This document shows, piece by piece, positions 27,926 to 37,100 of a DNA stretch of 64,000 nucleotides (position 1 is its first letter; each line of letters opens with the position of its first letter). Source of the DNA: Micromonospora okii (lineage in GTDB: Bacteria; Actinomycetota; Actinomycetes; Mycobacteriales; Micromonosporaceae). Below the pieces are notes generated by a model. That model was not told the origin of the DNA, searched no databases, and worked only from the letters and a program-made list of their open reading frames with translations. The stretch spans positions 1 to 64,000 of the forward strand of contig NZ_BBZF01000013.1 in the NCBI RefSeq assembly GCF_020884795.1, read 5' to 3'. Position numbers and translations under genes: made by a program.

Positions 27926-29710
27926 GTGACCGACGATCGTACCCCCGTCGACGGCCCGGACGACGCCGCGCTTCCCGACAGCGAGGCCGACTTCGCCCGC
28001 ACCGCCCGCCGGCCGCGCAGCACCGACCCGCTGGAGCTGGGCTTCACCCCGCGCCGGCCGGTGCCGTGGCTCGCGCCGCTGCTGCTGATCAGCACCGGCC
28101 TGCGGACGCTGCTGGCGATGCTGTTCGGGGCGTACCTGGACAAGCGGGAGCTGCAGAACGCGTTCGGCGACGGGGTCGCCCGGCAGGTCGGGCCGGACGG
28201 CGGGCTGTGGCTGGACTACGTCGCCGACCTCGGCGACGGCTTCAACGCCACGTACTCGGTGGCGTACCTGCTCGCCCAGCGCGAGCTGGAGGTCGACGGG
28301 CACCGCCTCCCCCGGGCGCAGACGCTGGTGATGGGCGGCGACCAGGTGTACCCGTCGGCGTCCTACGGGGCGTACGAGGATCGGTGCAAGGGGCCGTACC
28401 AGGCCGCGCTGCCGGTCACGCCGCCCGAGCGCCCCACCCTCTTCGCCGTTCCCGGCAACCACGACTGGTACGACGGGCTGACCGCGTTCCTGCGCCTGTT
28501 CGTCCGCTCCCGGGACCGGCACTTCGGTGGCTGGGCGACCGGGCAGTCCCGCTCCTACTTCGCCGTGGAGCTGCCCGCCGGCTGGTGGCTGCTCGGCCTC
28601 GACGACCAGTCCGGCTCCTACCTGGACGACCCGCAGCTCACCTACTTCGACAAGGTGGCGGAGAAGCTGGGGCCGGGCAGCCAGGTGATTCTGGCCGTGC
28701 CGGCGCCGACCTGGGTCAAGGCCGTCGACCACCCCACGGCGTACGACTCGATCGACTACTTCGTCCGCACCATCGTCACGCCGACCGGGGCGCGGGTGCG
28801 GCTGCTGGTCTCCGGGGACCTGCACCACTACGCCCGGTACGCCGGCCCGGACCGGCAGCTCATCACCTGCGGCAGCGGCGGGGCGTACCTCTACCCCACC
28901 CACCACCTGCCCGAGCGGATCGAGGTGCCGCCGCGCGACACCCTCTCCCGGCGGGCCAGCCGCAGCCAGCCGTACGACCTGGCGGGCCGTTTCCCCGACA
29001 AGGCCACCTCCCGGCGCTACGGCTGGGGGGTGTTCGCCCGGCTGCCGAGGCGCAACCCGGGCTTCGGTACCCTGCTGGGCACCCTGCACACCCTGCTCAT
29101 GCTGGCGATGGCCGGCGTGGCGACGACCCGGGCCGACGGGGCCGAGCAGCGGCTGTTCAGCGTCCCGCTGGTGGCGATGCTCGTGGTGACGATGCTCGGG
29201 GCGGCGTTCTTCGCGAAGCCGCCCAGCTCCGGGGGGAAGCGGCACGTGCGGCACTGGCTCCTCGGCGTCGGGCACGGCCTGGCCCACGTGGGGCTGGCCG
29301 CCGCCGGCACGTGGGCGTGGCTGGCGCTGCCCCTGGTCGACTGGCCATGGCCGCTGCCCGCAGTCGCCGCCGTGGTCGTCTACGGCCCGGTGATCGGCTT
29401 CCTGGCCACCGAGCTGGTGGCGGCGTACCTGCTGGTCGCGGGCGCGTTCGGGGTCAACCTCAACGAGCTGTTCGCCGGGCAGGGCATCGAGGACGCCAAG
29501 GCGTTCCTGCGCATGCGGATCGACCCCGACGGCACCCTCACCGTCTACCCCGTGGCCGTGGACCGGGTGGCCCGCGACTGGCGGGTCAACCCGGACAGCT
29601 CGCCCGACTCCTCCTGGCTGGTCCCCACCGGCCCCCTCGTGCCACGCCTGGCCGAGCCCCCGATCGTCCTGCGCCCCGACGACGGTCAGGCGGTGGGGCG
29701 GGTGTCGTAG
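27926..29710 (+). CDS. Calcineurin-like metallophosphoesterase with C-terminal membrane segments
   Basis: 594 aa. Metal-binding motifs in order: VMGGDQVYPS near residue 137, VPGNHDWYDG near 172 and VSGDLHHYARY near 297; the first DxH motif is not obvious. The C-terminal part (residues ~380-525) has about five hydrophobic segments. It is probably a membrane-bound phosphodiesterase of unknown substrate. I place the start at GTG 27926, with TACGCT 7 nt upstream; an ATG 30 codons earlier lies before that -10. The 3' end overlaps the convergent ricT gene by 25 bp. Confidence 0.82.
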   Translation: MTDDRTPVDGPDDAALPDSEADFARTARRPRSTDPLELGFTPRRPVPWLAPLLLISTGLRTLLAMLFGAYLDKRELQNAFGDGVARQVGPDGGLWLDYVADLGDGFNATYSVAYLLAQRELEVDGHRLPRAQTLVMGGDQVYPSASYGAYEDRCKGPYQAALPVTPPERPTLFAVPGNHDWYDGLTAFLRLFVRSRDRHFGGWATGQSRSYFAVELPAGWWLLGLDDQSGSYLDDPQLTYFDKVAEKLGPGSQVILAVPAPTWVKAVDHPTAYDSIDYFVRTIVTPTGARVRLLVSGDLHHYARYAGPDRQLITCGSGGAYLYPTHHLPERIEVPPRDTLSRRASRSQPYDLAGRFPDKATSRRYGWGVFARLPRRNPGFGTLLGTLHTLLMLAMAGVATTRADGAEQRLFSVPLVAMLVVTMLGAAFFAKPPSSGGKRHVRHWLLGVGHGLAHVGLAAAGTWAWLALPLVDWPWPLPAVAAVVVYGPVIGFLATELVAAYLLVAGAFGVNLNELFAGQGIEDAKAFLRMRIDPDGTLTVYPVAVDRVARDWRVNPDSSPDSSWLVPTGPLVPRLAEPPIVLRPDDGQAVGRVS

Positions 29711-30522
29711 GCGCGGCGGGGGCCGCAGACGTCGGACAGGGCGCAGCGCCGCGTGGCCCCGTCGGAGATCTGCCGGACGGTGACGGTCTCGCTCGGCGGG
29801 TGCCGGGACACGACCTTCGCCGTCCCCTCCGGAGTCTCGACCCGCTGGCCGGACGCCGGGTAGCTGCCGCTGTCGGCGTAGAGGGGATGCTCGTACTTCA
29901 GGCAGCACATCAGCCGGCCGCAGGCACCGGAGATGCGCAGCGGGTTCAGGGGAAGGTCCTGGTCCTTGGCCATCCGGATGGTGACCGGCTCGAAGTCGGT
30001 GAGGAAGGTGGCGCAGCACAGGTCCCGCCCGCAGGAGCCGATGCCGCCCTGCACGCGGGCCGAGTCCCGGGCGGAGAGCTGGCGCAGCTCGACCCGGCAG
30101 TGCAGGGTGGCCCCCAGGTCCCGCACGAGGGAACGGAAGTCGACCCGGTGCGGGGCGGTGAAGTAGACCGTCGTGCGCTCGCCGCCGCCGTCCGCCGTGG
30201 CGAGGACGTGGTCGACGGCCACCACCTTCATCGGCAGGCCGTGCTCGCGGATCAGCCGCTTCGCCGCCACCTTCGCCTCGGCCTTGCGCCGCCGCAGCGA
30301 CTCGTCGCGGCGCAGCTCCTCCTCGCCGGCGAGCCCGGCCAGCTTGGGGAAGCCGTCCGTGTCGTCGCTGACCCACTGCGCCGCCCAGACGCACTCCGCC
30401 ACCTCGGGCCCGTCGTCGGTGGGCACCAGCACCCGGTCGCCCACCTGGGGGCGGAACTCCCCCGGGTCGAGGTAGTAGAGGCGCCCGTACCGGTTGAAGC
30501 TGACCGCGCAGAGCATGCCCAT
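29686..30522 (-). CDS. ricT: RicT/YaaT-like PSP1-domain protein
   Basis: 278 aa. PSP1 C-terminal-domain protein with the conserved cysteines of the family: GSCGRDLCCATFL near residue 163 and GACGRLMCCLKYEHPLY near 198. In Bacillus the homologue is part of the Ric complex (iron-sulfur, RNA maturation and phosphorelay functions); in actinobacteria it typically lies near holB/tmk, as here. The last 25 bp overlap the convergent phosphoesterase. ATG at 30522. Confidence 0.9.
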   Translation of the reverse strand: MGMLCAVSFNRYGRLYYLDPGEFRPQVGDRVLVPTDDGPEVAECVWAAQWVSDDTDGFPKLAGLAGEEELRRDESLRRRKAEAKVAAKRLIREHGLPMKVVAVDHVLATADGGGERTTVYFTAPHRVDFRSLVRDLGATLHCRVELRQLSARDSARVQGGIGSCGRDLCCATFLTDFEPVTIRMAKDQDLPLNPLRISGACGRLMCCLKYEHPLYADSGSYPASGQRVETPEGTAKVVSRHPPSETVTVRQISDGATRRCALSDVCGPRRAYDTRPTA

Positions 30523-30600
30523 GCCCTCACCCTACGACGGGACGACGGCCCGGACCCACCCCGGGCGTGGCCGCGCGGTCACCCGCCGCATCGGTGGCGG

Positions 30601-31266
30601 TCAGCGGACCCGGAGCGGGGAGTCGTGGTGCGGGCTGCCGGTCGCCGGGCCGCGCCACGTCGTCTCCGCGAGGCTGGGCGACCACTGGCGTAGCAGCGTC
30701 TCCGCCCCGTCGTAGGCCACCCCGAGCACGGCCAGCACCCGGTGGGCGACGTCGGCCGCCGCGAGTAGCCCCGCGCCGCCGGGCTCGGCCCCTGTGGCGG
30801 TGGCGGCGCGCACCCGGACCGCCTCGGCGGAGCCGAGCACGTCGGCCAGGGCCCGGGCCAGCGCCAGCCGGCTGCCCTCCACCCAGTCCGCGAGCGCGTC
30901 GGCGTACCCGGCGGTCGACTCCAGTCGGCCCACCAGGCTCTCGGGGCCCTCGTCGAGGTGGCGCAGCAGTGCGGAGCGCGCCTGGTCGTACGCGGAGGCG
31001 GCCGGCCCGGACCAGGCGGCGTGGTCGGTGAGGGCGTGGCAGACCTCGTCGTACCCCCGCACGAGGGTGCGCACCGCGTGGCCGGCGTCGGCCAGCGGCG
31101 CGGGGTGCAGGTCGAGGAAGCCCCGCACGGCGTCGCCGGGGAGCACCCGCATGCGGCGCAGCAGCGGCCAGAGCCGGTGGCCCTCGGGTGCGCCGCCGGC
31201 GAGCAGCGTGTCCACCCGGTCGAGCAGGTCCAGCCCCGGCTCGGCGAGGCGGTCCAGCGCGTCCAT
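30601..31266 (-). CDS. Hypothetical helical protein, WXG-like
   Basis: 221 aa, almost entirely helical and Ala/Leu-rich, with WSGPAASAYDQARSALLRHL near residue 85, reminiscent of the W-x-G motif of type VII-secreted helical hairpins. No catalytic motif or TM helix. Its ATG overlaps the stop of the 102-aa gene upstream by one base (TGATG), so the three genes 31905-30601 form an operon. Function unknown; a secreted or ESX-related role is only a guess. Confidence 0.55.
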   Translation of the reverse strand: MDALDRLAEPGLDLLDRVDTLLAGGAPEGHRLWPLLRRMRVLPGDAVRGFLDLHPAPLADAGHAVRTLVRGYDEVCHALTDHAAWSGPAASAYDQARSALLRHLDEGPESLVGRLESTAGYADALADWVEGSRLALARALADVLGSAEAVRVRAATATGAEPGGAGLLAAADVAHRVLAVLGVAYDGAETLLRQWSPSLAETTWRGPATGSPHHDSPLRVR

Positions 31267-31574
31267 CAGACCTCCCGCCGGCCCAGCCTGCGCCGGACGG
31301 TGTCGTCGACGCCCGCGTACCGGTCGGCGGCGACGCGGACGGCGGAGGCGGCGGCGGTCAACCGGGCCGCCGCGAGCGTCGCCTCCCGGGCCCGGTCGCC
31401 GGTGGCGTCGGTCCACGCCCGGTGCAGCGCCCGCCCGATCTCGCCGGGCCGACCGGGGACGAGGGCGCCGAACGCCGGGTGCGGCGGGTCGGTGGCGACG
31501 ACCGCGCGGGCCAGGGCCTCCAGGGTGCCGCCCGCCTCGTCCAGCCGGTCGGCGAGCGCGCGCAGCTCGTCCAC
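31266..31574 (-). CDS. Small helical protein, WXG100/ESX-like
   Basis: 102 aa, two long helices (LRALADRLDEAGGTLEALARAV; ATLAAARLTAAASAVRVAADRYAG), size and shape as in WXG100-like proteins, though the WXG itself is not clear (HRAWTDATGD sits at the turn). GTG start at 31574, 1 nt after the YbaB-like stop. Middle gene of the operon. Confidence 0.5.
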   Translation of the reverse strand: MDELRALADRLDEAGGTLEALARAVVATDPPHPAFGALVPGRPGEIGRALHRAWTDATGDRAREATLAAARLTAAASAVRVAADRYAGVDDTVRRRLGRREV

Positions 31575-31575
31575 G

Positions 31576-31905
31576 TCAGGCCCCCGCCAGCGGCCGGTAC
31601 GCGGCGAACGTCTCGTTGTGCAGCTTCTCCCGGGCCCACTGGGCGGCGTCGGCGGCGGCGATCACGGCGGCCCGCACCGAGGCGGCGACGTCCCGGTGGT
31701 GCCGGTGGTGCAGCGGGCCGAGGAAGCGCACGTCGGTGATCCGGCCGCCGGCGGTCACCACCACCTCGACCAGCCCGTCGGGGGAACGCACGGTGACCTC
31801 CACGGTCTCCACCGCCCGGTCGAACTCGGCCTGCAACGACTCGATGCGGCGGTAGCGCCGTACCGCCTCCTCGATCCAGGCCTCGTCGATCTCCCCCCGA
31901 GGCAT
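31576..31905 (-). CDS. YbaB/EbfC-family nucleoid-associated protein
   Basis: 109 aa. The pattern VTVRSPDGLVEVVVTAGGRITDVRF with long flanking helices is that of YbaB/EbfC proteins, small dimers that bind DNA. ATG 31905 has GGAGGAG 8 nt upstream. It heads an operon with two WXG-like genes, which suggests a divergent, secretion-linked branch of the family rather than the canonical dnaX-recR partner. Confidence 0.75.
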   Translation of the reverse strand: MPRGEIDEAWIEEAVRRYRRIESLQAEFDRAVETVEVTVRSPDGLVEVVVTAGGRITDVRFLGPLHHRHHRDVAASVRAAVIAAADAAQWAREKLHNETFAAYRPLAGA

Positions 31906-32109
31906 GGCGGACTCCTCCCGGCAGTGCACTCACTGGGTGTGCCGCCACCGTGACCGCGGCATCACCGGACCGTACCGCACGGCAATCGCGACTGTCGATG
32001 ACCTGTGGACAGGGTAGGCGACGGGGCGCGCCCGCGTCGCCCCGTCGCGGCCGGGCGGGTGAACGGCCGGCGCCGGGACGGCGGCCGGGCGCTGTCGCCT
32101 CGCGGCCGG

Positions 32110-33399
32110 TCAGCCCTTCCAGAGGGCCAGCATCATTGCCTCCACCGCGATGCGCGGCTTGACGTTGGCCTCGATGGCGGCCCGGCACTCCAGCACGGCC
32201 TCCAGCCGGCGCAGCGCCCCCTCGGCGTCCCACTTCCGCCCGCCGGCCTCGGCCAGCTCGGCGGTGTCGGTGTGCACCGGGGCGACCGGCGCACCCAGCG
32301 CGGCGGTGAGCGCGTCGCGGTAGAAGCCGGCCAGGTCGACCAGGGCCCGGTCCAGCGCGTCGCGCTGGGCCCGGGTGGCCCGCGACTTCTGCCGCTTCTC
32401 CAGGTCCTTGATCTGGCCGGCCGCCCCGCGCATCGCGCCGGCCGCGCCCCGGCCGGTGCCGCCCGCGCCGAGCGCGGTCTGCAACGCGGCCCGCTCGGCG
32501 GCGTCGGTCTCCGCCACGGACGCCTCGGCCTCCGCCTCGGCGGCCTCGATCAGCGCGGACGCCGCGTCGAAGGCCGCGCCCACGCCGGTCAGCCGGCGCG
32601 GCACGGCGAGCACCGCGTCCCGCCGCTTGCGCGCCTCCGGGTCGCGGGCGAGCCGCCGGGCCCGCCCCACGTGCCCCTGCGCGGCCGCCGCCGCCCACCG
32701 CGCCACGTCGGGGGCCACGCCGTCGCGGTGGACCAGCACGTCGGCCACGGCGTCGGCCGCCGGCTGCCGCAGCGGTACGACCCGACAGCGCGACCGGATG
32801 GTCACCGAGACGTCGTCGGGGTGGGTGGACGGGGCGCAGAGCAGGAAGACCGTCCGGGGCGGGGGCTCCTCGACGGCCTTGAGCAGCGCGTTGCCGGCCG
32901 CCTCGGTGAGCCGGTCCGCGTCTTCGATGATCACCACCTGCCACCGGCCGCCGGACGGGGTGCTGGCGGCCCGGAGCACCAGGGCGCGCATCTCGCCGAC
33001 GCTGATGGAGAGCCCCTCGGGCACCACCAGCCGGACGTCGGCGTGGGTGCCGGCGAGGGTGGTGTGGCAGCCCTGGCACACGCCGCAGCCGGTGCCCCGC
33101 TCGCACTGGAGGGCGGCGGCGAAGGCCCGGGCGGCCACCGAACGCCCCGAGCCGGGCGGCCCGGTGAAGATCCAGGCGTGGGTCATGCCGGCCGCGGGGT
33201 CGACGCCCGCGCCCCCGCCGGCCGCCTCGGCCCGCTCCCCCGCCGGGGCCGGTCGTCCCGCCCCGGTCGGCTCCCCCGCCGGAGCCGGTCGTCCCGCCTC
33301 GGCGGGACGGCGGAGCACCGCGGCGGCCGACGCGGCGGCCCGGCGCAGCGTCTCGACCGCGTCGTCCTGCCCGACCAGGTCGGCGAAGGCGTCCGACAT
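32110..33399 (-). CDS. holB: DNA polymerase III subunit delta'
   Basis: 429-aa clamp-loader subunit. Features: Walker A-like GPPGSGRS near residue 80 (Arg instead of the catalytic Lys), a four-Cys zinc module (CERGTGCGVCQGC) near 97, VVIIEDADRLTEAAGNALLKAVEEPP near 150 and the sensor SRC in IRSRCRVVPLR near 200. A low-complexity insert of PAGEP/AGRPAPAGE repeats (residues 30-65) separates the first helix from the Walker A loop. ATG overlaps the tmk stop (TGATG), so holB is expressed with the fusion upstream. Confidence 0.92.
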   Translation of the reverse strand: MSDAFADLVGQDDAVETLRRAAASAAAVLRRPAEAGRPAPAGEPTGAGRPAPAGERAEAAGGGAGVDPAAGMTHAWIFTGPPGSGRSVAARAFAAALQCERGTGCGVCQGCHTTLAGTHADVRLVVPEGLSISVGEMRALVLRAASTPSGGRWQVVIIEDADRLTEAAGNALLKAVEEPPPRTVFLLCAPSTHPDDVSVTIRSRCRVVPLRQPAADAVADVLVHRDGVAPDVARWAAAAAQGHVGRARRLARDPEARKRRDAVLAVPRRLTGVGAAFDAASALIEAAEAEAEASVAETDAAERAALQTALGAGGTGRGAAGAMRGAAGQIKDLEKRQKSRATRAQRDALDRALVDLAGFYRDALTAALGAPVAPVHTDTAELAEAGGRKWDAEGALRRLEAVLECRAAIEANVKPRIAVEAMMLALWKG

Positions 33400-35648
33400 C
33401 AGGTCCGGTGCTCCATCGTCACCAGCTCCGCGTCGGATAACTCGGGCTGCACCGAGGTGTCCGGCCCCTGGGCGGGGCGGGGGTGCACGATGCCGTCCGG
33501 GTCGACCAGGAACTCCTCCACCCGGCGGGCGACCAGCTCGGCGGTCTCCCCCACCGCGCGGGACGCGTCGAGCACCAGGTAGCGCTTCGGGTCGCTGGCG
33601 GCGAGGTCGAGGAAGGCGTACCGGACCCGCTCGTGGAAGGCGACGGACTCGGCCTCCAGCCGGTCGGCGCTCTCGGCGCGCGCAGCCACCCGGGACAGGC
33701 CGGTGCGCGGGTCGACGTCGAGCAGCACCACCAGGTCGGGCTTGAGCCCGCCGGTGGCCCAGGAGGAGAGCCAGGAGACCTCGTCGACGGGGAGCGTCCG
33801 CCCGGCCCCCTGGTACGCCAGGGACGAGTCGACGTACCGGTCGCTGATCACCACCGCGCCCCGGACGAGCGCCGGGCGGACCACGGTGGCGACGTGGTGC
33901 GCGCGGTCGGCGGCGTAGAGCAGCGCCTCGGCGCGCGGCGACGGCGCCTCGTCGGTGGTGCCGAGCAGCAGGGCGCGAATCCGCTCGCCGACCCCGGTGG
34001 CGCCCGGCTCCCGGGTGACCACCACCTCCCGGCCCTGCCCGCGCAGCCGCTCGGCCAGCGCGGCGAGCTGCGTCGACTTGCCGGCGCCCTCGCCGCCCTC
34101 GAAGACCACGAAGAGCCCGTTGGAGACGAACTGCTCGGCCGGCATCAGCGGGCGGCCCCGGATCGATCCCCACAGGTCGGCGAGGACCGGCACGCCCTTC
34201 TTGTCGTCCATCTGCCCGAACGCGCTGATCCCGGCGAAGATGCCGGCCGCGCCGGCGGCGAGCAGCAGCAGCCGGGTGGAGGAGACCGAGACGCCGAGGT
34301 CGGCGATGGTCAGCCGGCGGGAGCCGCCGACGCCGACCAGAAGGCTGCTCAGCGCGATGGCCAGGATCAGCACCAGCCGGGTGCCGATCTGCACCACCGC
34401 GAAGACCCGGCCCCGCACCTCGTCGGCGACCTCGCCGCCGAGCAGCGTGGTGCCGGCGAGGAACGCCATCCCGGCGCCCGCTCCCACCAGGATCGCGCCG
34501 AGCATCGCCATGGAGAGGTGGATGGCGAACGCGAGCAACACCACGGACGCGCTGGCCAGCACGATGCTCATGCCGAACCAGCGCCGCCGGGACATGTCCC
34601 GCACGATCATCGGGCCGAGGCCGATGCCCAGGGCGAGGCCGACGAACATCGCGCCGAAGAGGAGGTAGAAGGCGGCGTCGCCGGCGCCGAGCGAGGCGGC
34701 GAAGAACTTCGCCGTGCCGATCACGATGCCGCCGCCGGCGAACGCGCCGAAGATGCCGAGCACCAGGCCGCGAACCAGCGGGGTCTGGGCGATGTACTTC
34801 CAGCCCTCGGTGAACTGGTGCCTCACTCCCTGCTCGGTGCGGTCCGCCTCGCTCGTCTGCGCCTGGCTGATCTCCTTGATCCCGAACGCGACCACCAGCG
34901 CGGTGGCCAGCCGGGAGAACGCGTTGAACCAGAGCGCGAGCTGGGCCGGCTCCGCCCAGGAGGGCATCTCGCCGCCGGTCGCGCCCCGGATGCTGCGGTC
35001 GAGCACGGCCAGGCCGAGCGCGGCGGCGATCGGGGTGAGGCCGTACGTGGTGATCAGGGTGAGCTGGTTGGCCGCCTCCAGCCGGGCGCGCGGGATCAGG
35101 TTCGGGACCGCGGCCTCCTTGGCCGGGATCCAGAGCAGGGTGATCGTCTCGATCAGGAAGGTCGCGATCGCCGCCCAGCCGACCACCAGGCCGCCGCTGG
35201 CCCCGGTGAGGGCGAACAGCGGGATGGAGGCGAACAGCAGGAAGCGCAGCACGTCGCAGATGACCATCGTCCAGCGCCGGTCGAACCGGTCGGCGAGGAC
35301 GCCGGCCACCGGGCCGAGGATCAGCGCGGGCAGCAGCCGGATCGCGATCAGGGTGCCGAACGCGGCGCCCTGCGCGGTGCTGCCGGAGACCTGGGCGGCG
35401 GCGAAGACGGAGGTGGCGAGCAGGCCCAGCCAGTCGCCGAAGGAGGCCGCGCCGAGCACGATCCAGAGCCGGCGGAACGGGCGGATGCGCAGCACGGAGC
35501 GGATCGCGGCGGCCCCGGACCGGTCGGCGGCCGACGCGGGGGCCGGGCCGCCGGGCTGGGCGGCGGGCGGGGCGTCCTGCTCCCCGGCGGGCTGGGGGGT
35601 CGACGGGTCGGTGGGCGCGGCGTCCGGCCCGCCACCGGGCGACGACAC
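33399..35648 (-). CDS. tmk: Bifunctional MFS transporter / thymidylate kinase fusion
   Basis: 749 aa. Residues ~45-500 form a 12-TM major-facilitator domain (FRRLWIVLGAASFGDWLGL; GVLADRFDRRWTMV), then a dTMP kinase: P-loop FEGGEGAGKSTQL near 525, REPGATGVGERIR near 552 and ISDRYVDSSLAYQGAGR near 600. The kinase phosphorylates dTMP for DNA synthesis; what the transporter carries is unknown. The fusion is known in several actinomycetes. The first canonical start is GTG 35648, but a better-placed AUC start at 35681 is likely (see the separate entry). Coupled to holB downstream. Confidence 0.93.
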   Translation of the reverse strand: MSSPGGGPDAAPTDPSTPQPAGEQDAPPAAQPGGPAPASAADRSGAAAIRSVLRIRPFRRLWIVLGAASFGDWLGLLATSVFAAAQVSGSTAQGAAFGTLIAIRLLPALILGPVAGVLADRFDRRWTMVICDVLRFLLFASIPLFALTGASGGLVVGWAAIATFLIETITLLWIPAKEAAVPNLIPRARLEAANQLTLITTYGLTPIAAALGLAVLDRSIRGATGGEMPSWAEPAQLALWFNAFSRLATALVVAFGIKEISQAQTSEADRTEQGVRHQFTEGWKYIAQTPLVRGLVLGIFGAFAGGGIVIGTAKFFAASLGAGDAAFYLLFGAMFVGLALGIGLGPMIVRDMSRRRWFGMSIVLASASVVLLAFAIHLSMAMLGAILVGAGAGMAFLAGTTLLGGEVADEVRGRVFAVVQIGTRLVLILAIALSSLLVGVGGSRRLTIADLGVSVSSTRLLLLAAGAAGIFAGISAFGQMDDKKGVPVLADLWGSIRGRPLMPAEQFVSNGLFVVFEGGEGAGKSTQLAALAERLRGQGREVVVTREPGATGVGERIRALLLGTTDEAPSPRAEALLYAADRAHHVATVVRPALVRGAVVISDRYVDSSLAYQGAGRTLPVDEVSWLSSWATGGLKPDLVVLLDVDPRTGLSRVAARAESADRLEAESVAFHERVRYAFLDLAASDPKRYLVLDASRAVGETAELVARRVEEFLVDPDGIVHPRPAQGPDTSVQPELSDAELVTMEHRT

Positions 35649-35678
35649 GCCGGGCGACTCGCCGTTGTTCTGGCTTTC

Positions 35679-35693
35679 GATGGCCGTACCTCC
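35679..35693 (-). promoter_or_regulatory. Shine-Dalgarno positioned for an AUC start of the MFS-tmk fusion
   Basis: On the minus strand GGAGG (35693-35689) is followed by TACGGCC and then ATC (35681-35679), in frame with the fusion. The first ATG/GTG/TTG in that frame after the in-frame stop upstream is GTG 35648, 41 nt past GGAGG and without its own ribosome site. An AUC start would add 11 residues. Confidence 0.5.
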
Positions 35694-35863
35694 ACGTGCC
35701 GGCCCAACGCTGGGCAGTCCCGGTGCAACACTCTAGTCCCGGTCGGGGGCCTTCCCCTCCGTGACAGTGCCTGCTCGCCGAGCGTAGGCCGCCGACGCCC
35801 CGGCTCGCTGGCCCCGTACGCGAGCATCTTTCGCATTGGCCGTTCGACAGTTAGCGTGCAGAC

Positions 35864-37072
35864 GTGACCACCGAAAGCGACATACTGCGCGAGCGCCTGG
35901 AGCGGGCCACGGCCCACCTCGACCCGCCGTACGCCGTGGTCGACCTCGCGGCGTTCGACGCCAACGCCGCGACGCTGCCCACCCGGGCCGGGGGCAAGCC
36001 GCTCCGGGTCGCCAGCAAGTCGGTGCGGGCCCGTGACCTGCTCGGCCGGGTGCTGGGCCGGCCCGGCTGGCGGGGGGTGATGGCGTTCACCCTGCCCGAG
36101 GCGAGCTGGCTGGTCCGCACCGGCGTGACCGGCGACGCCCTGGTGGCGTACCCGACGACCGACCGGGCGGCGCTCGCCGCGCTCGCCGCCGACGAGGAGC
36201 TGGCCCGGGGGGTCACCCTCATGATCGACGACGTGGGCCAGCTCGACCTGGTCGACGCGGTGTGCCCGCCGCAGGGCCGGCCCGCCCTGCGGGTCTGCCT
36301 CGACCTCGACGCCTCCTGGCGGCCCCTGCGCGGGCGGCTGCACGTCGGGGTGCGGCGCTCACCCGTACACAGCGCGCGGGCGGCCGGCACGCTCGCCGCC
36401 ACCGTCGCGGGCCGGCCGGGCTTCCGGCTGGTCGGCCTGATGGCGTACGAGGCGCAGATCGCCGGGCTGGGCGACTCCCCGCCGGGACGCACCGCGCTGG
36501 GGGCCGCGATCCGGGCGGTGCAGCGCCGGTCGTACCACGAGCTGCTGGCCCGCCGGGGCGCGGCGGTGGCGGCGGTACGCGAGCACGCCGACCTGGAGTT
36601 CGTCAACGGCGGCGGCACCGGCAGCGTGGCCGCGACCAGCGCGGACCCCGCCGTCACCGAGGTCACCGCGGGCTCGGGCCTGTACGGGCCGACGCTGTTC
36701 GACGCGTACCGCGCCTGGCGGCCGACCCCGGCGGCATTCTTCGCCTGCGCGGTGGTCCGCCGGCCGACGCCCGAGCTGGCCACCGTGCTCGGCGGCGGCT
36801 GGATCGCCTCCGGCCCGCCCGCCGCCAGCCGCCTACCCGCGCCCTGGCTGCCGAGCGGGCTCAAGCTGCTCGGCCCGGAGGGGGCCGGCGAGGTGCAGAC
36901 CCCGCTGGCCGGGCCGGCGGCGGCCGGCCTGCGGGTCGGCGACCGGGTCTGGTTCCGGCACGCCAAGGCCGGCGAGCTGTGCGAGCGGGTGAACGAGCTG
37001 CACCTCGTCGACGGCGACCGGGTGGCGGCGACCGTGCCCACCTACCGGGGCGAGGGCCGCGCCTTCCTGTAG
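35864..37072 (+). CDS. Amino acid deaminase/aldolase (PLP, alanine-racemase-like fold)
   Basis: 402 aa. An N-terminal alanine-racemase-type barrel binds PLP: LRVASKSVRARDLL near residue 46 (Lys as Schiff base), GLMAYEAQIAG near 192, FVNGGGTGSVAATS near 245. The C-terminal barrel resembles D-threonine aldolase / D-serine dehydratase. Likely acts on a D-3-hydroxy amino acid. GTG 35864 follows TAGCGT by 6 nt with no ribosome site, so leaderless. Divergent from the MFS-tmk gene. Confidence 0.85.
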   Translation: MTTESDILRERLERATAHLDPPYAVVDLAAFDANAATLPTRAGGKPLRVASKSVRARDLLGRVLGRPGWRGVMAFTLPEASWLVRTGVTGDALVAYPTTDRAALAALAADEELARGVTLMIDDVGQLDLVDAVCPPQGRPALRVCLDLDASWRPLRGRLHVGVRRSPVHSARAAGTLAATVAGRPGFRLVGLMAYEAQIAGLGDSPPGRTALGAAIRAVQRRSYHELLARRGAAVAAVREHADLEFVNGGGTGSVAATSADPAVTEVTAGSGLYGPTLFDAYRAWRPTPAAFFACAVVRRPTPELATVLGGGWIASGPPAASRLPAPWLPSGLKLLGPEGAGEVQTPLAGPAAAGLRVGDRVWFRHAKAGELCERVNELHLVDGDRVAATVPTYRGEGRAFL

Positions 37073-37100
37073 CCGCGCCCACCCCCCGGCGTGCCCCGCA

